Source of the DNA: an uncultured Actinomycetes bacterium
Lineage (GTDB): Bacteria; Actinomycetota; Actinomycetes; Nanopelagicales; Nanopelagicaceae
Direction of reading: 5' to 3'
Length of the DNA stretch: 47,789 nt
NCBI GenBank assembly: GCA_903878415.1
Contig: CAIRHO010000065.1
Coordinates: forward strand, 1-47,789
This document shows positions 26,683-36,013 of the stretch, piece after piece. Position numbers and translations under genes: made by a program. Each line of letters begins with the position of its first letter. The stretch's first letter is position 1. The notes beneath the pieces were generated by a model that saw only the letters and a program-made list of their open reading frames with translations, made no database searches and was not told the DNA's origin.

Positions 26683-27798
26683 ATGAGCGATGATTTCAAA
26701 CCAGGTTTAGAAGGCGTTATTGCGTTTGAGTCGGAGATCGCAGAGCCGGATAAAGAAGGTAGCGCGCTCCGTTATCGTGGCGTTGATATTGAAGATTTAG
26801 TTGGCCGAGTTTCATTTGGAAACGTATGGGGATTATTAGTTGATGATGAATTTAACCCAGGTTTACCGAACGCCGAAAAATTTCCATTACCAGTTCACTC
26901 CGGTGATGTTCGAGTTGATGTGCAAGCAGCAATTTCAATGTTGGCACCGGCATGGGGTTTAAAACCACTTTTAGATATTGATGATGCCGAAGCTCGTAGT
27001 AATTTAGCGCGCGCGTCTGTAATGGTGCTTTCTTATTTAGCACAAGCAGCTCGAGGTGTTGTACTTCCTGCTGTTCCAGAATCCGAAATTGATAAAGCCA
27101 ACACAGTAGTTGAGCGAATGATGATTCGGTGGCGCGGTGAACCAGATCCACAACATGTTAGGGCTGTTGATGCTTACTTTGTATCCGCCGCTGAACATGG
27201 AATGAATGCTTCAACATTTACCGCTCGCGTAATTGCATCAACTGGTGCAGATGTAGCTGCAGCACTTTCAGGTGCAATCGGTGCAATGTCTGGTCCGTTA
27301 CATGGTGGCGCACCGTCACGCGTTTTACATATGATTGAAGAAGTTGAGAAAACCGGAGATGCAACCGGATATGTAAAAGGGTTACTAGATCGTCACGAAC
27401 GTTTGATGGGATTCGGTCATCGGGTTTACCGAGCCGAAGATCCAAGGGCTCGCACACTTCGTCGTACTGCAAAAGAATTGAATGCGCCACGTTATGAAGT
27501 TGCTGAGGCTTTAGAAAAAGCTGCGCTTAAAGAACTTCGCGAACGCCAACCAGATCGCGTACTTGAAACTAACGTAGAATTCTGGGCTGCAATTATTTTG
27601 GATTTTGCCGAGATTCCTTCACATCTATTCACAACAATGTTTACTGCTGCACGTACTGCGGGATGGTCTGCACATATTTTGGAACAGAAGCGCACCGGCA
27701 GATTGATTCGGCCATCGGCTAGATATATCGGAAAGGGTCCACGAAAGCCGGAAGAAGTTCAGGGTTGGGATAGTTCAGTTCCAGGGGTCCATAGCTAA
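26683..27798 (+). CDS. Citrate synthase (actinobacterial type 2)
   Basis: A 371-residue citrate synthase condensing acetyl-CoA and oxaloacetate. Visible motifs are LRYRGVDIEDL near the N-terminus, HGMNASTFTARVIAST (first catalytic His region), GPLHGGAPSRVLHMIEE (His of the GxLHGG motif), LMGFGHRVYRAEDPRARTLR (second His, Arg) and VEFWAAIILDFAEIP (Asp). The length fits the short type II / actinobacterial CitA form rather than the ~430-residue GltA. A strong ribosome-binding site AGGAGGCG precedes the ATG. The pdxH-serC operon lies head-to-head with it. Confidence 0.93.
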   Translation: MSDDFKPGLEGVIAFESEIAEPDKEGSALRYRGVDIEDLVGRVSFGNVWGLLVDDEFNPGLPNAEKFPLPVHSGDVRVDVQAAISMLAPAWGLKPLLDIDDAEARSNLARASVMVLSYLAQAARGVVLPAVPESEIDKANTVVERMMIRWRGEPDPQHVRAVDAYFVSAAEHGMNASTFTARVIASTGADVAAALSGAIGAMSGPLHGGAPSRVLHMIEEVEKTGDATGYVKGLLDRHERLMGFGHRVYRAEDPRARTLRRTAKELNAPRYEVAEALEKAALKELRERQPDRVLETNVEFWAAIILDFAEIPSHLFTTMFTAARTAGWSAHILEQKRTGRLIRPSARYIGKGPRKPEEVQGWDSSVPGVHS

Positions 27799-27917
27799 AA
27801 GCCTCCAGATTTCAGCAAGTACGCCTTTTATAACAATTTGATATAAAAACCCTTAAATGACTGCCTCCGTGAGCGTCTGGCTTGGCTATCTGCGCCTCAA
27901 AGGGCTTAAATAAACCA

Positions 27918-27941
27918 TTGCCTTACCCCTCGTAACGGCAA
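27918..27941 (+). promoter_or_regulatory. Imperfect inverted repeat upstream of malE-like gene
   Basis: TTGCCTTAC, a 5-base loop CCCTC and GTAA-C-GGCAA give nine pairs with a single bulged C, ending 22 bases before the start codon of the sugar-binding protein. It could be a repressor operator or an mRNA hairpin in the leader. The rest of the 27799-27963 gap shows no other clear element. Confidence 0.4.
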
Positions 27942-27963
27942 ATTAGATGAATTTAGGAGAAAA

Positions 27964-29229
27964 ATGCGTAACAGAAAATCCCTCAAGGCGTTAGCAGTTT
28001 CGCTAGCACTTGCAGTGAGCTTTGGTGTTTCTTTAACACCAGTGCACGCAGCAAGCACAGAAATTTTGGTTTGGGCCGATGAAAATCGTGGACCAAACTT
28101 ATCTAAAGTAATCGCGGCAAAAGGCGATTGGGTTGCCGGATATAAAGTTGTTATCCGTACATTCTCAAGCTTTGATGCCCTAAAAGCTGCTGTTGATGCT
28201 GCCACAGATCTAACTGGACCAGACATTATCATTGGTGCAAATGACTGGGTACCAACTGGTGCAAAGAGCGGAAAGCTTGCTCCAATCACTTTGACTGCTG
28301 CTGTTAAAGCACAATTCAATGCATCACAATTCTTCGACCTTTCCTACAAAGGAAAGCTTTACGGAATTCCACTAGATATTAATAACGTAGCGATGATCTA
28401 CAACACCAAGTTAGTAACAACTAAGCCAACTTCTTTCGGCGACATGGTTACTTACTACAAAGCTAACAAAGTTGCTAAAGGTCTAAAGGCCGGACTTTGC
28501 GTTGCTGGTGGCGGTATGTCATGGGGCGCTCATGGAGTGTTTTCTGCTCTCGGTGCTGATGCATATTTGATGAAGAAAGATGGAACTGTAAATTACGGTC
28601 AATCTTTCAATCCATCAGTATTTGGAAACAATGTAAAAACTTATTTACTTGATAGCAATAAGAAGAGCAATGGCTTCTTCCCAGCAACAGATACTGGTTG
28701 CAAAGATAACTTCCTAGCCGGAACTGTTCCATTTGCTGTTATTGGTAACTGGGAATGGGCAGATTATGTTGCTAAGGGATTCACAATGAACTTAATGCCA
28801 GTACCAGGTGCAACTGCTGGAACTTACGGCAAGATGTTCGGTAGCGTAAACGGTGCACTTCTAACTAGCTACGCTGCAAAGCATGGATCAGAAGCTGCTG
28901 CAAAGTCACTCCTTGTGAACCTATTTGCATCAACTGCTGGCCAAGTTGCATACCAGACGTATGAGAAGCGTCCACCTGCTGAAAAGGGTGCGCAATCAAG
29001 CTCAGTTATCTCTGATGCCCAAAAAGGCTTCGGATCATCAGCATCACTTGCAGGTATTCCACAAATTGGTGCATTCCTTAATAACAATAAGGGCGGCGCA
29101 AGCTATTGGGATTCAGCTCCAGCTTATTGGACTGCAGTTCTAGTAGATGGAAAAGATGCAGTTAAAGAAGCTCGTAAGCTCGCTGCAATCTGGAAGACAA
29201 ACGTAATTTCTGGCCAAGCAGATCTTTAA
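27964..29229 (+). CDS. malE: Maltose/maltodextrin ABC transporter substrate-binding protein (MalE-like)
   Basis: The 421-residue protein is exported: basic N-terminus, hydrophobic core and a predicted cut after PVHA (residue ~29). The mature part begins STEILVWADENRGPNL and contains TGPDIIIGANDWV, GKLYGIPLDINNVAMIYNTKLV and GNWEWADYVAKGFTMNLMPVPG, the MalE-type pattern. It would capture malto-oligosaccharides for the permeases encoded downstream. There is no lipobox Cys, although Gram-positive binding proteins are usually lipoproteins, so it may be anchored otherwise or free in the envelope. AGGAG lies 5 bases before the ATG. It is followed by a strong hairpin. Confidence 0.9.
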   Translation: MRNRKSLKALAVSLALAVSFGVSLTPVHAASTEILVWADENRGPNLSKVIAAKGDWVAGYKVVIRTFSSFDALKAAVDAATDLTGPDIIIGANDWVPTGAKSGKLAPITLTAAVKAQFNASQFFDLSYKGKLYGIPLDINNVAMIYNTKLVTTKPTSFGDMVTYYKANKVAKGLKAGLCVAGGGMSWGAHGVFSALGADAYLMKKDGTVNYGQSFNPSVFGNNVKTYLLDSNKKSNGFFPATDTGCKDNFLAGTVPFAVIGNWEWADYVAKGFTMNLMPVPGATAGTYGKMFGSVNGALLTSYAAKHGSEAAAKSLLVNLFASTAGQVAYQTYEKRPPAEKGAQSSSVISDAQKGFGSSASLAGIPQIGAFLNNNKGGASYWDSAPAYWTAVLVDGKDAVKEARKLAAIWKTNVISGQADL

Positions 29230-29262
29230 TAGATTGCTAAGTTAGAAGTTAAATTAGGTAAC

Positions 29263-29301
29263 GAAACAGTATGGGCGGGGAATCCCCGCCCATACTGTTT
29301 C
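29263..29301 (+). terminator. Strong hairpin between malE and malF genes
   Basis: An 18-base arm (29263-29280) pairs perfectly with 29284-29301 around the 3-base loop AAT. The stem is G+C-rich at the top (GGGCGGGG/CCCCGCCC). The following bases CTTATT are not a strong T-run, so it is more likely a partial terminator or mRNA-end protector that keeps malE transcript abundant relative to malFG than a full stop. Confidence 0.8.
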
Positions 29302-29342
29302 TTATTAAATGAAGCATTTATAAAAGGGCGGAAATAAATTCC

Positions 29343-30884
29343 ATGGTTGCCTTCTTTAGAGGGAAATTAGCTTTTACATTAAAGGTAATTTTACTTTCCA
29401 TAATTTCTGCGCTTCTTATTTTGTTAGCACTTAGTGCATTTGGTCAAAAACAATATGTAATTGGAATATTTATAATTCTTGTAGTATTTGGTGCTAATTT
29501 CACATATCTGACTAAAGTTTCAATTCCACTTAAATTCTTTTACCCGGGATTAATTTTCTTACTTGGGTTTGTAGTTGCACCGATTGTCTTTACTTTGACT
29601 ATGTCTACTTACAATTACAAAACTGGGAACTATATTGGCAAAACAGAAGCCATAACTCAGATTCAAAAGTTAGCAATTGAACCAGATGCAAGCGGTTCTA
29701 CCTTCGATATTATTGTCGGAAAATATAATGGAAGTGAATCGGCTATTTTGGCCTCTGACACCGTAAAAAAACAATACTTTATTGCAACATATAAAGAAAG
29801 ATTTGATTTAAATGCAGCGGATCTAAAATTGAATCAATATCAAGTTGCTACGCAAGCTCCCAATTTTACGGCTTTGGCGGATTCAGAATTGGCTGGGGCG
29901 GATAAGTTACTTTCCACTAGCAGATTCTTTTACACATCAGAATATTTCGTTGCCCTCGAAGGTTTCGATGTTGGCGCTCTTTACCGGCAAAAGTTGAATT
30001 TCCTAAGTGAAAGAGATGCATTTCAGAATATTTCTACGGGTGCAATATACGAAGATAACGGAAAAGGAAATTACGCAAATCTCGATCTGCCAACCGAAAT
30101 ATTAGAGCCGGGATGGCGTGCTCCAATTTGGTTTGAAAATTACAGCAAACTCTTCCTTGATCCTAAAGTTCGAGAGCCGCTAATTAGAGTTTTCATCTGG
30201 ACTATAGTTTTTGCAGTATCTAGCGTTTTAACTTCTTTTGCATTTGGCTTATTGCTGGCACTTGCGCTTAATAAACCGATCCGTGGTCGTCGGATTTATC
30301 GTTCAATTTTGATTTTGCCTTATGCAATGCCGAGCGTGATGAGTATTTTGATTTGGGGCGGTATGTTTAATACCGAGTTCGGTGCCATTAATCAATTGCT
30401 TGGTACGAATATCGCCTGGTTTCAAAGCGTAACTTTCGCAAGAGTTGCAGTAATTGTAGTAAATCTCTGGTTGGGCTTCCCATATTTCTATTTAGTATCT
30501 AGTGGAGCTTTGCAAGCCATCCCATCTGAATTAAATGAGGCAGCAGCCATTGATGGTGCAACCCCACGCCAAATTTTCTCAAAAATTACGTTACCGCTAT
30601 TACTCAGAATTCTTTCGCCACTTCTGATTGCATCTTTCGCATTTAACTTCAATAACTTTAACCTAATTTATTTATTAACTGGTGGCGGTCCTAAGAGCAC
30701 TCTTGATGGTGATATCGCTGGCGCTACCGATATTTTGATTAGCTATACCTATCAAATTGCATTTGGTTCGTTTACCCAAGATCTTGGTTTAGCAAGTGCG
30801 ATCTCAGTAGTAATCTTTTTATTAGTGGCTTCAATTTCACTTTACGGTATTCGTAAATCTAAAGTATTAGAAAGTTTTGTATGA
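29343..30884 (+). CDS. malF: Maltose/maltodextrin ABC permease (MalF-like)
   Basis: A 513-residue permease with several N-terminal helices (residues ~8-80), a large extracytoplasmic domain (roughly 85-270), the MalF hallmark, then a C-terminal six-helix core. The EAA loop that contacts the ATPase is seen in ELNEAAAIDGATPRQIFSKITLPLL. It lies 113 bases after the malE-like gene, behind the hairpin, and its stop overlaps the malG-like start by 4 bases (ATGA). Partners are the MalE-like binding protein, the MalG-like permease and an ATPase not in this window. Confidence 0.93.
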   Translation: MVAFFRGKLAFTLKVILLSIISALLILLALSAFGQKQYVIGIFIILVVFGANFTYLTKVSIPLKFFYPGLIFLLGFVVAPIVFTLTMSTYNYKTGNYIGKTEAITQIQKLAIEPDASGSTFDIIVGKYNGSESAILASDTVKKQYFIATYKERFDLNAADLKLNQYQVATQAPNFTALADSELAGADKLLSTSRFFYTSEYFVALEGFDVGALYRQKLNFLSERDAFQNISTGAIYEDNGKGNYANLDLPTEILEPGWRAPIWFENYSKLFLDPKVREPLIRVFIWTIVFAVSSVLTSFAFGLLLALALNKPIRGRRIYRSILILPYAMPSVMSILIWGGMFNTEFGAINQLLGTNIAWFQSVTFARVAVIVVNLWLGFPYFYLVSSGALQAIPSELNEAAAIDGATPRQIFSKITLPLLLRILSPLLIASFAFNFNNFNLIYLLTGGGPKSTLDGDIAGATDILISYTYQIAFGSFTQDLGLASAISVVIFLLVASISLYGIRKSKVLESFV

Positions 30885-31732
30885 TGAAGTGGCTACGCGA
30901 GAATTTATGGCGCCATGTTGTCGGTATTTTTATGGTGCTCTTTGCTATTTTCCCACTTTATTTAGTGGTTATTTCTTCGATAAACCCAAGCGGAAGCCTG
31001 CAAGTAACTTCCTTTATTCCTAGAGAATTGTCTTGGAAAAACTATCAGATGCTATTCAACGATCCTACAATTCCGTATTTAACTTGGATGAAGAACTCTT
31101 TGGTAATCTCCGTTACAGTTGCTTTCTTATCTGTAGTTATTAGCGCTTCCTCAGCTTTTGCTTTTAGTCGATTGAAATTTAAAGGTAAGAAGTCTGGAAT
31201 TCAATTATTACTTTTGATCCAAATGTTTCCAGCGATTTTAGCGTTATCTGCTGTTTATGTGATCATGGAGCGGGTAGCGGTGTTTGCACCGCACTTTGGT
31301 TTAGGTACGCAACCGGGCTTGCTATTGGTATATCTCGGTGGTGCCATGGGTGTAAATATCTGGTTATTGAAAGGTTTCGTAGATTCAATTCCTGCTGAAT
31401 TAGATGAAGCGGCGAAGATCGATGGCGCAAGTGCTATGCAAACATATTGGTTGATTTTCGTACCGTTAGCTGCGCCGGTGTTGGCCGTTGTTTCATTATT
31501 AAGTTTTATCGGAACTTTTAACGAATTTATTTTAGCTCGACTCTTCTTGGTAGATATGGGTAGTAGAACTATTGCGGTCGGTCTTCAAGGATTTATCGGT
31601 GGCCAATATTCACAGAATTGGGGTCCGTTTGCCGCCGGGTCTTTAATTGCTTCAGTACCAATTGTGGCAATATTCCTTTCGCTTCAGAAATATATTATTA
31701 GCGGACTAACCGCAGGTTCTGTAAAAGGATGA
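30881..31732 (+). CDS. malG: Maltose/maltodextrin ABC permease (MalG-like)
   Basis: A 283-residue six-helix permease of the MalG family. The EAA motif ELDEAAKIDGASAMQTYWLIFVPLAAP is canonical, and the N-terminal FPLYLVVISSINPSG and C-terminal FLSLQKYIISGLTAGSVKG are standard. It overlaps the malF-like gene by 4 bases and the amylase gene by 4 bases, showing tight translational coupling. Confidence 0.94.
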   Translation: MMKWLRENLWRHVVGIFMVLFAIFPLYLVVISSINPSGSLQVTSFIPRELSWKNYQMLFNDPTIPYLTWMKNSLVISVTVAFLSVVISASSAFAFSRLKFKGKKSGIQLLLLIQMFPAILALSAVYVIMERVAVFAPHFGLGTQPGLLLVYLGGAMGVNIWLLKGFVDSIPAELDEAAKIDGASAMQTYWLIFVPLAAPVLAVVSLLSFIGTFNEFILARLFLVDMGSRTIAVGLQGFIGGQYSQNWGPFAAGSLIASVPIVAIFLSLQKYIISGLTAGSVKG

Positions 31733-33819
31733 TTAAGAAGAGTTTTATCGTTTCGTTGGCTGCAGCAATTTTCATGGGTTTATCTATTTCTAATACTCCT
31801 GCCGCAACAGATTTAGGACTAACCCGAGATTTCAAAAGTGAAATGATTTATTTTGCGATGATTGATCGCTTTTCAAATGGAAATACAAAGAATGACCTTG
31901 GCGGATATAAGGATCTCAGAACTACTTCTGGATACGACCCTTATGACACTGCTTTTTACCATGGCGGAGATATTCAAGGGCTAAGCGATAAATTGGCGTA
32001 TATAAAATCTCTTGGATTCACTGCGTTATGGATTACCCCGGTTTTTAGAAATATTCCAGTTGGTGTTGACGGCAAGAGCGCCGCATACCACGGTTATGCG
32101 ATTGCGGGATTTGATCAGATAGATTCACATTTTGGAACTATGGTGGAGTTCAAGGCTTTTGTGGTGAAAGCGCATTCGCTCGGATTAAAAGTGGTTTTAG
32201 ATATCGTGACTAATCACACTGCAGATGTAATCAGTTACAAAGAGAATTATGACTATATCTACTTATCAGAAAAGCCTTATAAGACTTCAAACAGTAAAGC
32301 ATTTGATATTGTGAAGTTGGCGGGCACATCTAAATTTCCAACTACAAGTCAATTGAGCGCCAAAATTACTTTTCCAAAGACGCCAGTTGTAAGTAAAGCG
32401 ATGGCGAATATTAAAAGCCCAGCTTGGTTAAACGATGTTCGGCTTTATCATAACCGTGGCAAATCAACATTCCAAGGTGAGTCTGGTCGATTTGGTGATT
32501 TCTATGGCTTTGATGACATCATGACTGAGTCACCAGAAGTTGTAAAAGGTTTTATTGATATTTATTCTAAATGGATTTCTACTACCGGCATTGACGGTTT
32601 CCGTATCGATACTGCGCGCCATGTAAATGAACTGTTCTGGCAGGCATTTATTCCAAGCATAAAAGCAGAAGCGCTTGCTAGTGGCAAGAAAGATTTCCCA
32701 ATGTGGGGTGAAGTTTATGATTCGAGCCCTGAAACTTTGGAGTATTGGGCAAGATATGGTGGTTTTACCGAGTTATTAGATTTCCCAGTGCAGGATCGAA
32801 TGTTGAAGTTCATTACTTCAGGCGCTGCAAATCAGTTAGCTACTTTGTTAAATTCAGATGATCAATACTCAACTGCCACCGTTGATCCAAGAAATTTTGG
32901 AATTTTCTTAGGCAATCACGACATGGGTCGAATTGGCGGCTTTATCGGTGGAAATGTGAATTCAGATTCCGCGTTATTGCGCGATCAAATGGCGCATGTG
33001 CTGTTATTTACCATGCGCGGCGTCCCAATTGTTTATTACGGTGATGAATTTGGCCTAATGGGAGATAGTGATAAAGAAGCGCGCCAAGATCTCTTCGTAA
33101 CCCTGGTTGATCGTTGGCGTAAACAACAGCGAATTGGTGGCGAACCAATTGGAATGGGCAAGAGCAGTTTTGATACAACTAATCCACTGCAACAAACAAT
33201 TCGCGATCTAACCAAACTCCATTCCTCTTCAACCGCATTCTCAGCGGGTGCAATGAAAATTCGAATTGCAGAGAATGGACTGTTGGTCTTTAGTCGTTTT
33301 GATTTAGATACCGGCAAAGAATATTTGATGACATTCAATAGTTCTGATGCGGCGATAACCGGAAGTTTTGATTCCGAATATCTTGAAAATAAATGGGAGA
33401 AAGTGCTTGGCGATGGCACAGTCTCAGCCTCCACTAAATCAATGAAGATCACCGTCCCAGCTTATGGTTGGGGTGTATTTCTTTCAGAAATGGTAAAAAG
33501 TTCAGGTACGCCTGAAGTCAGAATGAATAAGCCAGCGAGGAATCCAATGTTGCGTGACCGCTTTAATTTGGAAGCAACAATTAGCGGCGCAGATATTGCA
33601 GAAGTGCAATTTCAATATAAAGACGGCGCAACTTGGAAAAGTTTGGGAACCGATACTTCGCCAACTTTCAAGAGCGACTTAGATGCTGCCGGACTTTATC
33701 GAGTCTTCCCGCTAATTTCTGATATCAAATGGTCAACCAATACTGAGTTTAGAGCGGTAGCTTACTTTGCAAATAGAATTGAAGCTAAATCTGAAACCTT
33801 CTTATTCGCTAAGCCATAG
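31729..33819 (+). CDS. Secreted alpha-amylase family glycoside hydrolase (GH13)
   Basis: The 696-residue protein has a signal peptide (residues 1-~25, ISNTPAA) and a GH13 catalytic domain. Catalytic residues are visible: Asp294 in DGFRIDTARHVN (nucleophile), Glu328 in MWGEVYD (acid/base) and Asp398 in LGNHDMGRI. Also present are DIVTNHT (conserved region I) and YHGGDIQGL. About 160 C-terminal residues follow as beta-rich domains (amylase C-domain, then an Ig-like tail with LEATISGADIAEVQFQYKDG). It would hydrolyse starch or related alpha-glucans outside the cell to feed the transporter, with which it overlaps by 4 bases. Its exact product pattern (alpha-amylase, pullulanase or cyclomaltodextrinase) is not decidable. 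Confidence 0.9.
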   Translation: MIKKSFIVSLAAAIFMGLSISNTPAATDLGLTRDFKSEMIYFAMIDRFSNGNTKNDLGGYKDLRTTSGYDPYDTAFYHGGDIQGLSDKLAYIKSLGFTALWITPVFRNIPVGVDGKSAAYHGYAIAGFDQIDSHFGTMVEFKAFVVKAHSLGLKVVLDIVTNHTADVISYKENYDYIYLSEKPYKTSNSKAFDIVKLAGTSKFPTTSQLSAKITFPKTPVVSKAMANIKSPAWLNDVRLYHNRGKSTFQGESGRFGDFYGFDDIMTESPEVVKGFIDIYSKWISTTGIDGFRIDTARHVNELFWQAFIPSIKAEALASGKKDFPMWGEVYDSSPETLEYWARYGGFTELLDFPVQDRMLKFITSGAANQLATLLNSDDQYSTATVDPRNFGIFLGNHDMGRIGGFIGGNVNSDSALLRDQMAHVLLFTMRGVPIVYYGDEFGLMGDSDKEARQDLFVTLVDRWRKQQRIGGEPIGMGKSSFDTTNPLQQTIRDLTKLHSSSTAFSAGAMKIRIAENGLLVFSRFDLDTGKEYLMTFNSSDAAITGSFDSEYLENKWEKVLGDGTVSASTKSMKITVPAYGWGVFLSEMVKSSGTPEVRMNKPARNPMLRDRFNLEATISGADIAEVQFQYKDGATWKSLGTDTSPTFKSDLDAAGLYRVFPLISDIKWSTNTEFRAVAYFANRIEAKSETFLFAKP

Positions 33820-34626
33820 CTTTAATGCAGTTGGAAGATATTTAGCCCAAGCTTTCTCGTTATGTCCAGTTCTCTCATAAACTTTGCTATCAAAGTCGCG
33901 ATGTAAGTGATAGCCATTTTTAAGCATTAATTCATCAGCTAAATCCTGAAATGGCTTATATTCTCGATCTAAACCTTTTGTACCTCGGCTCATCCAAATT
34001 TTATGTTTACCAGGTTTGGGTAGTGCGTTTATTAAGGATTCAACCAAAGGTATTCCGCCAATGGTCCAATGTGGCGAAAACGCTAACGCTGTTTTATAAA
34101 GATCGGGTCTTCGCGCAACGCCATTAAGTGTTGCTAGCCCACCCATACTAGAACCGATCATTGCGGTATTTACTGGGTTATCTTGAAAATTAATTTCGGC
34201 TGAAATTGCAGGAATGATTTGATCAGCAATTAAATCTAAGTATGCATTCCCATTTAGTTTCTCTAATGGAATTTTAACCTTGGTTGAGGGAGTTACCGCT
34301 ATGCCAGATTGGAATATATCTTGTGGGGAGAGATCTAAAGCCCGACCCCATGGTTCTTTCTTTGTGCCGCTATGAAATACTGCAATGATTAACGGGGGTG
34401 TTATTCCTAAATCTTCTGAAACTCGAATGGCTGATTGCGCCATCTCCCAAGTCTTATTCTTATGCGTTGAAGTATGGCCATCGAAAACATTATGACCATC
34501 GTGTGCAACTAAAAGATGCTTCGTTTTACTATCTGGAGCCCAATAATCGACAGTTCGATCTTCAAAGATTACTCGGGTAACCCAACCTGGAACGCCGCGA
34601 ATTTGAAAGCGCTTTATTCTCTCCAT
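33802..34626 (-). CDS. Putative esterase (enterochelin-esterase/Fes-like alpha/beta hydrolase)
   Basis: A 274-residue hydrolase from the ATG at 34626 (MERIKRFQIRG). An in-frame start 96 bases upstream would run into the photolyase gene and carries no recognisable domain. Features of the D/Fes-type esterase family are DGHNVFDGHTS, TPPLIIAVFHSG, the nucleophile elbow AMIGSSMGGLATL and the conserved YLDLIADQIIPAI. The His is probably in ERTGHNEKAW. Such enzymes cleave siderophore or other esters, or act as mycolyl-type esterases. Its 3' end overlaps the amylase 3' end by 18 bases. It is divergent from photolyase with only 17 bases between start codons. Confidence 0.8.
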   Translation of the reverse strand: MERIKRFQIRGVPGWVTRVIFEDRTVDYWAPDSKTKHLLVAHDGHNVFDGHTSTHKNKTWEMAQSAIRVSEDLGITPPLIIAVFHSGTKKEPWGRALDLSPQDIFQSGIAVTPSTKVKIPLEKLNGNAYLDLIADQIIPAISAEINFQDNPVNTAMIGSSMGGLATLNGVARRPDLYKTALAFSPHWTIGGIPLVESLINALPKPGKHKIWMSRGTKGLDREYKPFQDLADELMLKNGYHLHRDFDSKVYERTGHNEKAWAKYLPTALKLWLSE

Positions 34627-34643
34627 GATGGTTGAATCATGCC

Positions 34644-35993
34644 ATGATTTCGAGGTCCATTTTCTGGTTCCGTCGTGATTTACGGCTATCTGACAACCCC
34701 GCTTTACTTGAAGCAATCGCAAATAGTGAAGAGATAGTCCCTGTATTTATTTTAGATCCAAAATTAATTGGGACAAGTGGTAGTAAACGACTTGCTTACC
34801 TTGGTCAATCGTTACGCGCGCTAGATGAATCTCTAGACAAAAAATTAAATGTGATGGTTGGCGATCAAGTTGAAGTCTTACAAGAGTTATCAAAAAGATA
34901 TAACGCAAAAGAGGTACATATATCAGCAGAATTCGAACCATATGGAGTTGCGCGTGATGATCGAGTAGAAAGTGCTGGAATTAAATTAGTTAGGACCGGC
35001 AGTCCATACGCAGTTGCGCCAGGGAGAGTTAGAAAACCTAGTGATGGAACGCCATACAAGGTTTACACACCATTTTTTAACGCTTGGTGCGGTCATGGTT
35101 GGCGCGCTCCAGTATCGGCGCCGAAAGCAATTAGCGCGGTAACGCCAGCGGAAAGCGATCGCAATTTTCCAGATTGGCCAACTCCAGATGGCGCACAAAT
35201 CTCACCAGCAGGAGAGCAGGCAGCGCAACTTCGATGGCGATATGTCCAAGAGAATATTTTAGATAATTATGATGAATTCCGTAATCTCTCTGGAATAGAT
35301 GGAACTAGCAAATTAAGTGCACATTTAAAGTGGGGAGAAATACACCCACGGACTCTGTTGGCTGATCTTGGAAAGAGCAATGCACATCTAGTTTTCCGTA
35401 AGGAAATTGCCTGGCGAGAATTCTATGCCGATATTTTGCATCATAACCCGCACACCGAAAGTGATTACTACGCACCGCGCTTTGCAAATATGCGTTACGA
35501 CCAGCCTGGTACAAAATTCGTAGCTTGGTGCGAAGGTAAAACTGGATACCCGTTTGTTGACGCGGCTATGCGCCAGATGGCTAAGGAAGGCTGGATGCAC
35601 AATCGCACCAGAATGGTGGTTGCTTCATTCCTGGTTAAAGATTTACATTTAGAGTGGCAATTAGGTGAGCGATTTTTCCGTGAACACTTAGTTGATTATG
35701 ACGTTGCTTCGAACTCGCATGGCTGGCAATGGACTGCTGGTTGTGGCACAGATGCCTCGCCTTACTATCGCGTTTTTAATCCAATCGAGCAGGGAAAGCG
35801 CTTTGACGCTGAAGGTGTATATATAAAGAAGTACGTACCAGAACTTTTGCATCTAACCGCAGCAGAAATTCATGAACCTTGGCTAGCTGGAGATGGCTAT
35901 AAAAACAATTACCCAGAAAGGATTGTGGATCACGCGTTAGAGCGATTGGAATCGCTAGCCCGGCTTGAGGAAATTAAACCGAGCCAGCAGTAG
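34644..35993 (+). CDS. phrB: Deoxyribodipyrimidine photolyase (cryptochrome/photolyase family)
   Basis: A 450-residue flavoprotein that repairs UV-made cyclobutane pyrimidine dimers with blue light. The N-terminal SIFWFRRDLRLSDNPAL is the photolyase antenna-domain signature. The C-terminal FAD part has FRKEIAWREFYADIL, GKTGYPFVDAAMRQM, WMHNRTRMVVASFLVKDL and YDVASNSHGWQWTAGCGTDASPYYRVFNP. The ATG at 34644 (MISRS) is favoured; an in-frame TTG at 34632 would add four residues. No ribosome-binding site is seen in the 17-base gap to the divergent esterase start, so a leaderless transcript is possible. Confidence 0.94.
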   Translation: MISRSIFWFRRDLRLSDNPALLEAIANSEEIVPVFILDPKLIGTSGSKRLAYLGQSLRALDESLDKKLNVMVGDQVEVLQELSKRYNAKEVHISAEFEPYGVARDDRVESAGIKLVRTGSPYAVAPGRVRKPSDGTPYKVYTPFFNAWCGHGWRAPVSAPKAISAVTPAESDRNFPDWPTPDGAQISPAGEQAAQLRWRYVQENILDNYDEFRNLSGIDGTSKLSAHLKWGEIHPRTLLADLGKSNAHLVFRKEIAWREFYADILHHNPHTESDYYAPRFANMRYDQPGTKFVAWCEGKTGYPFVDAAMRQMAKEGWMHNRTRMVVASFLVKDLHLEWQLGERFFREHLVDYDVASNSHGWQWTAGCGTDASPYYRVFNPIEQGKRFDAEGVYIKKYVPELLHLTAAEIHEPWLAGDGYKNNYPERIVDHALERLESLARLEEIKPSQQ

Positions 35994-36013
35994 CCAATTT
36001 TTAAAGTAAATTC

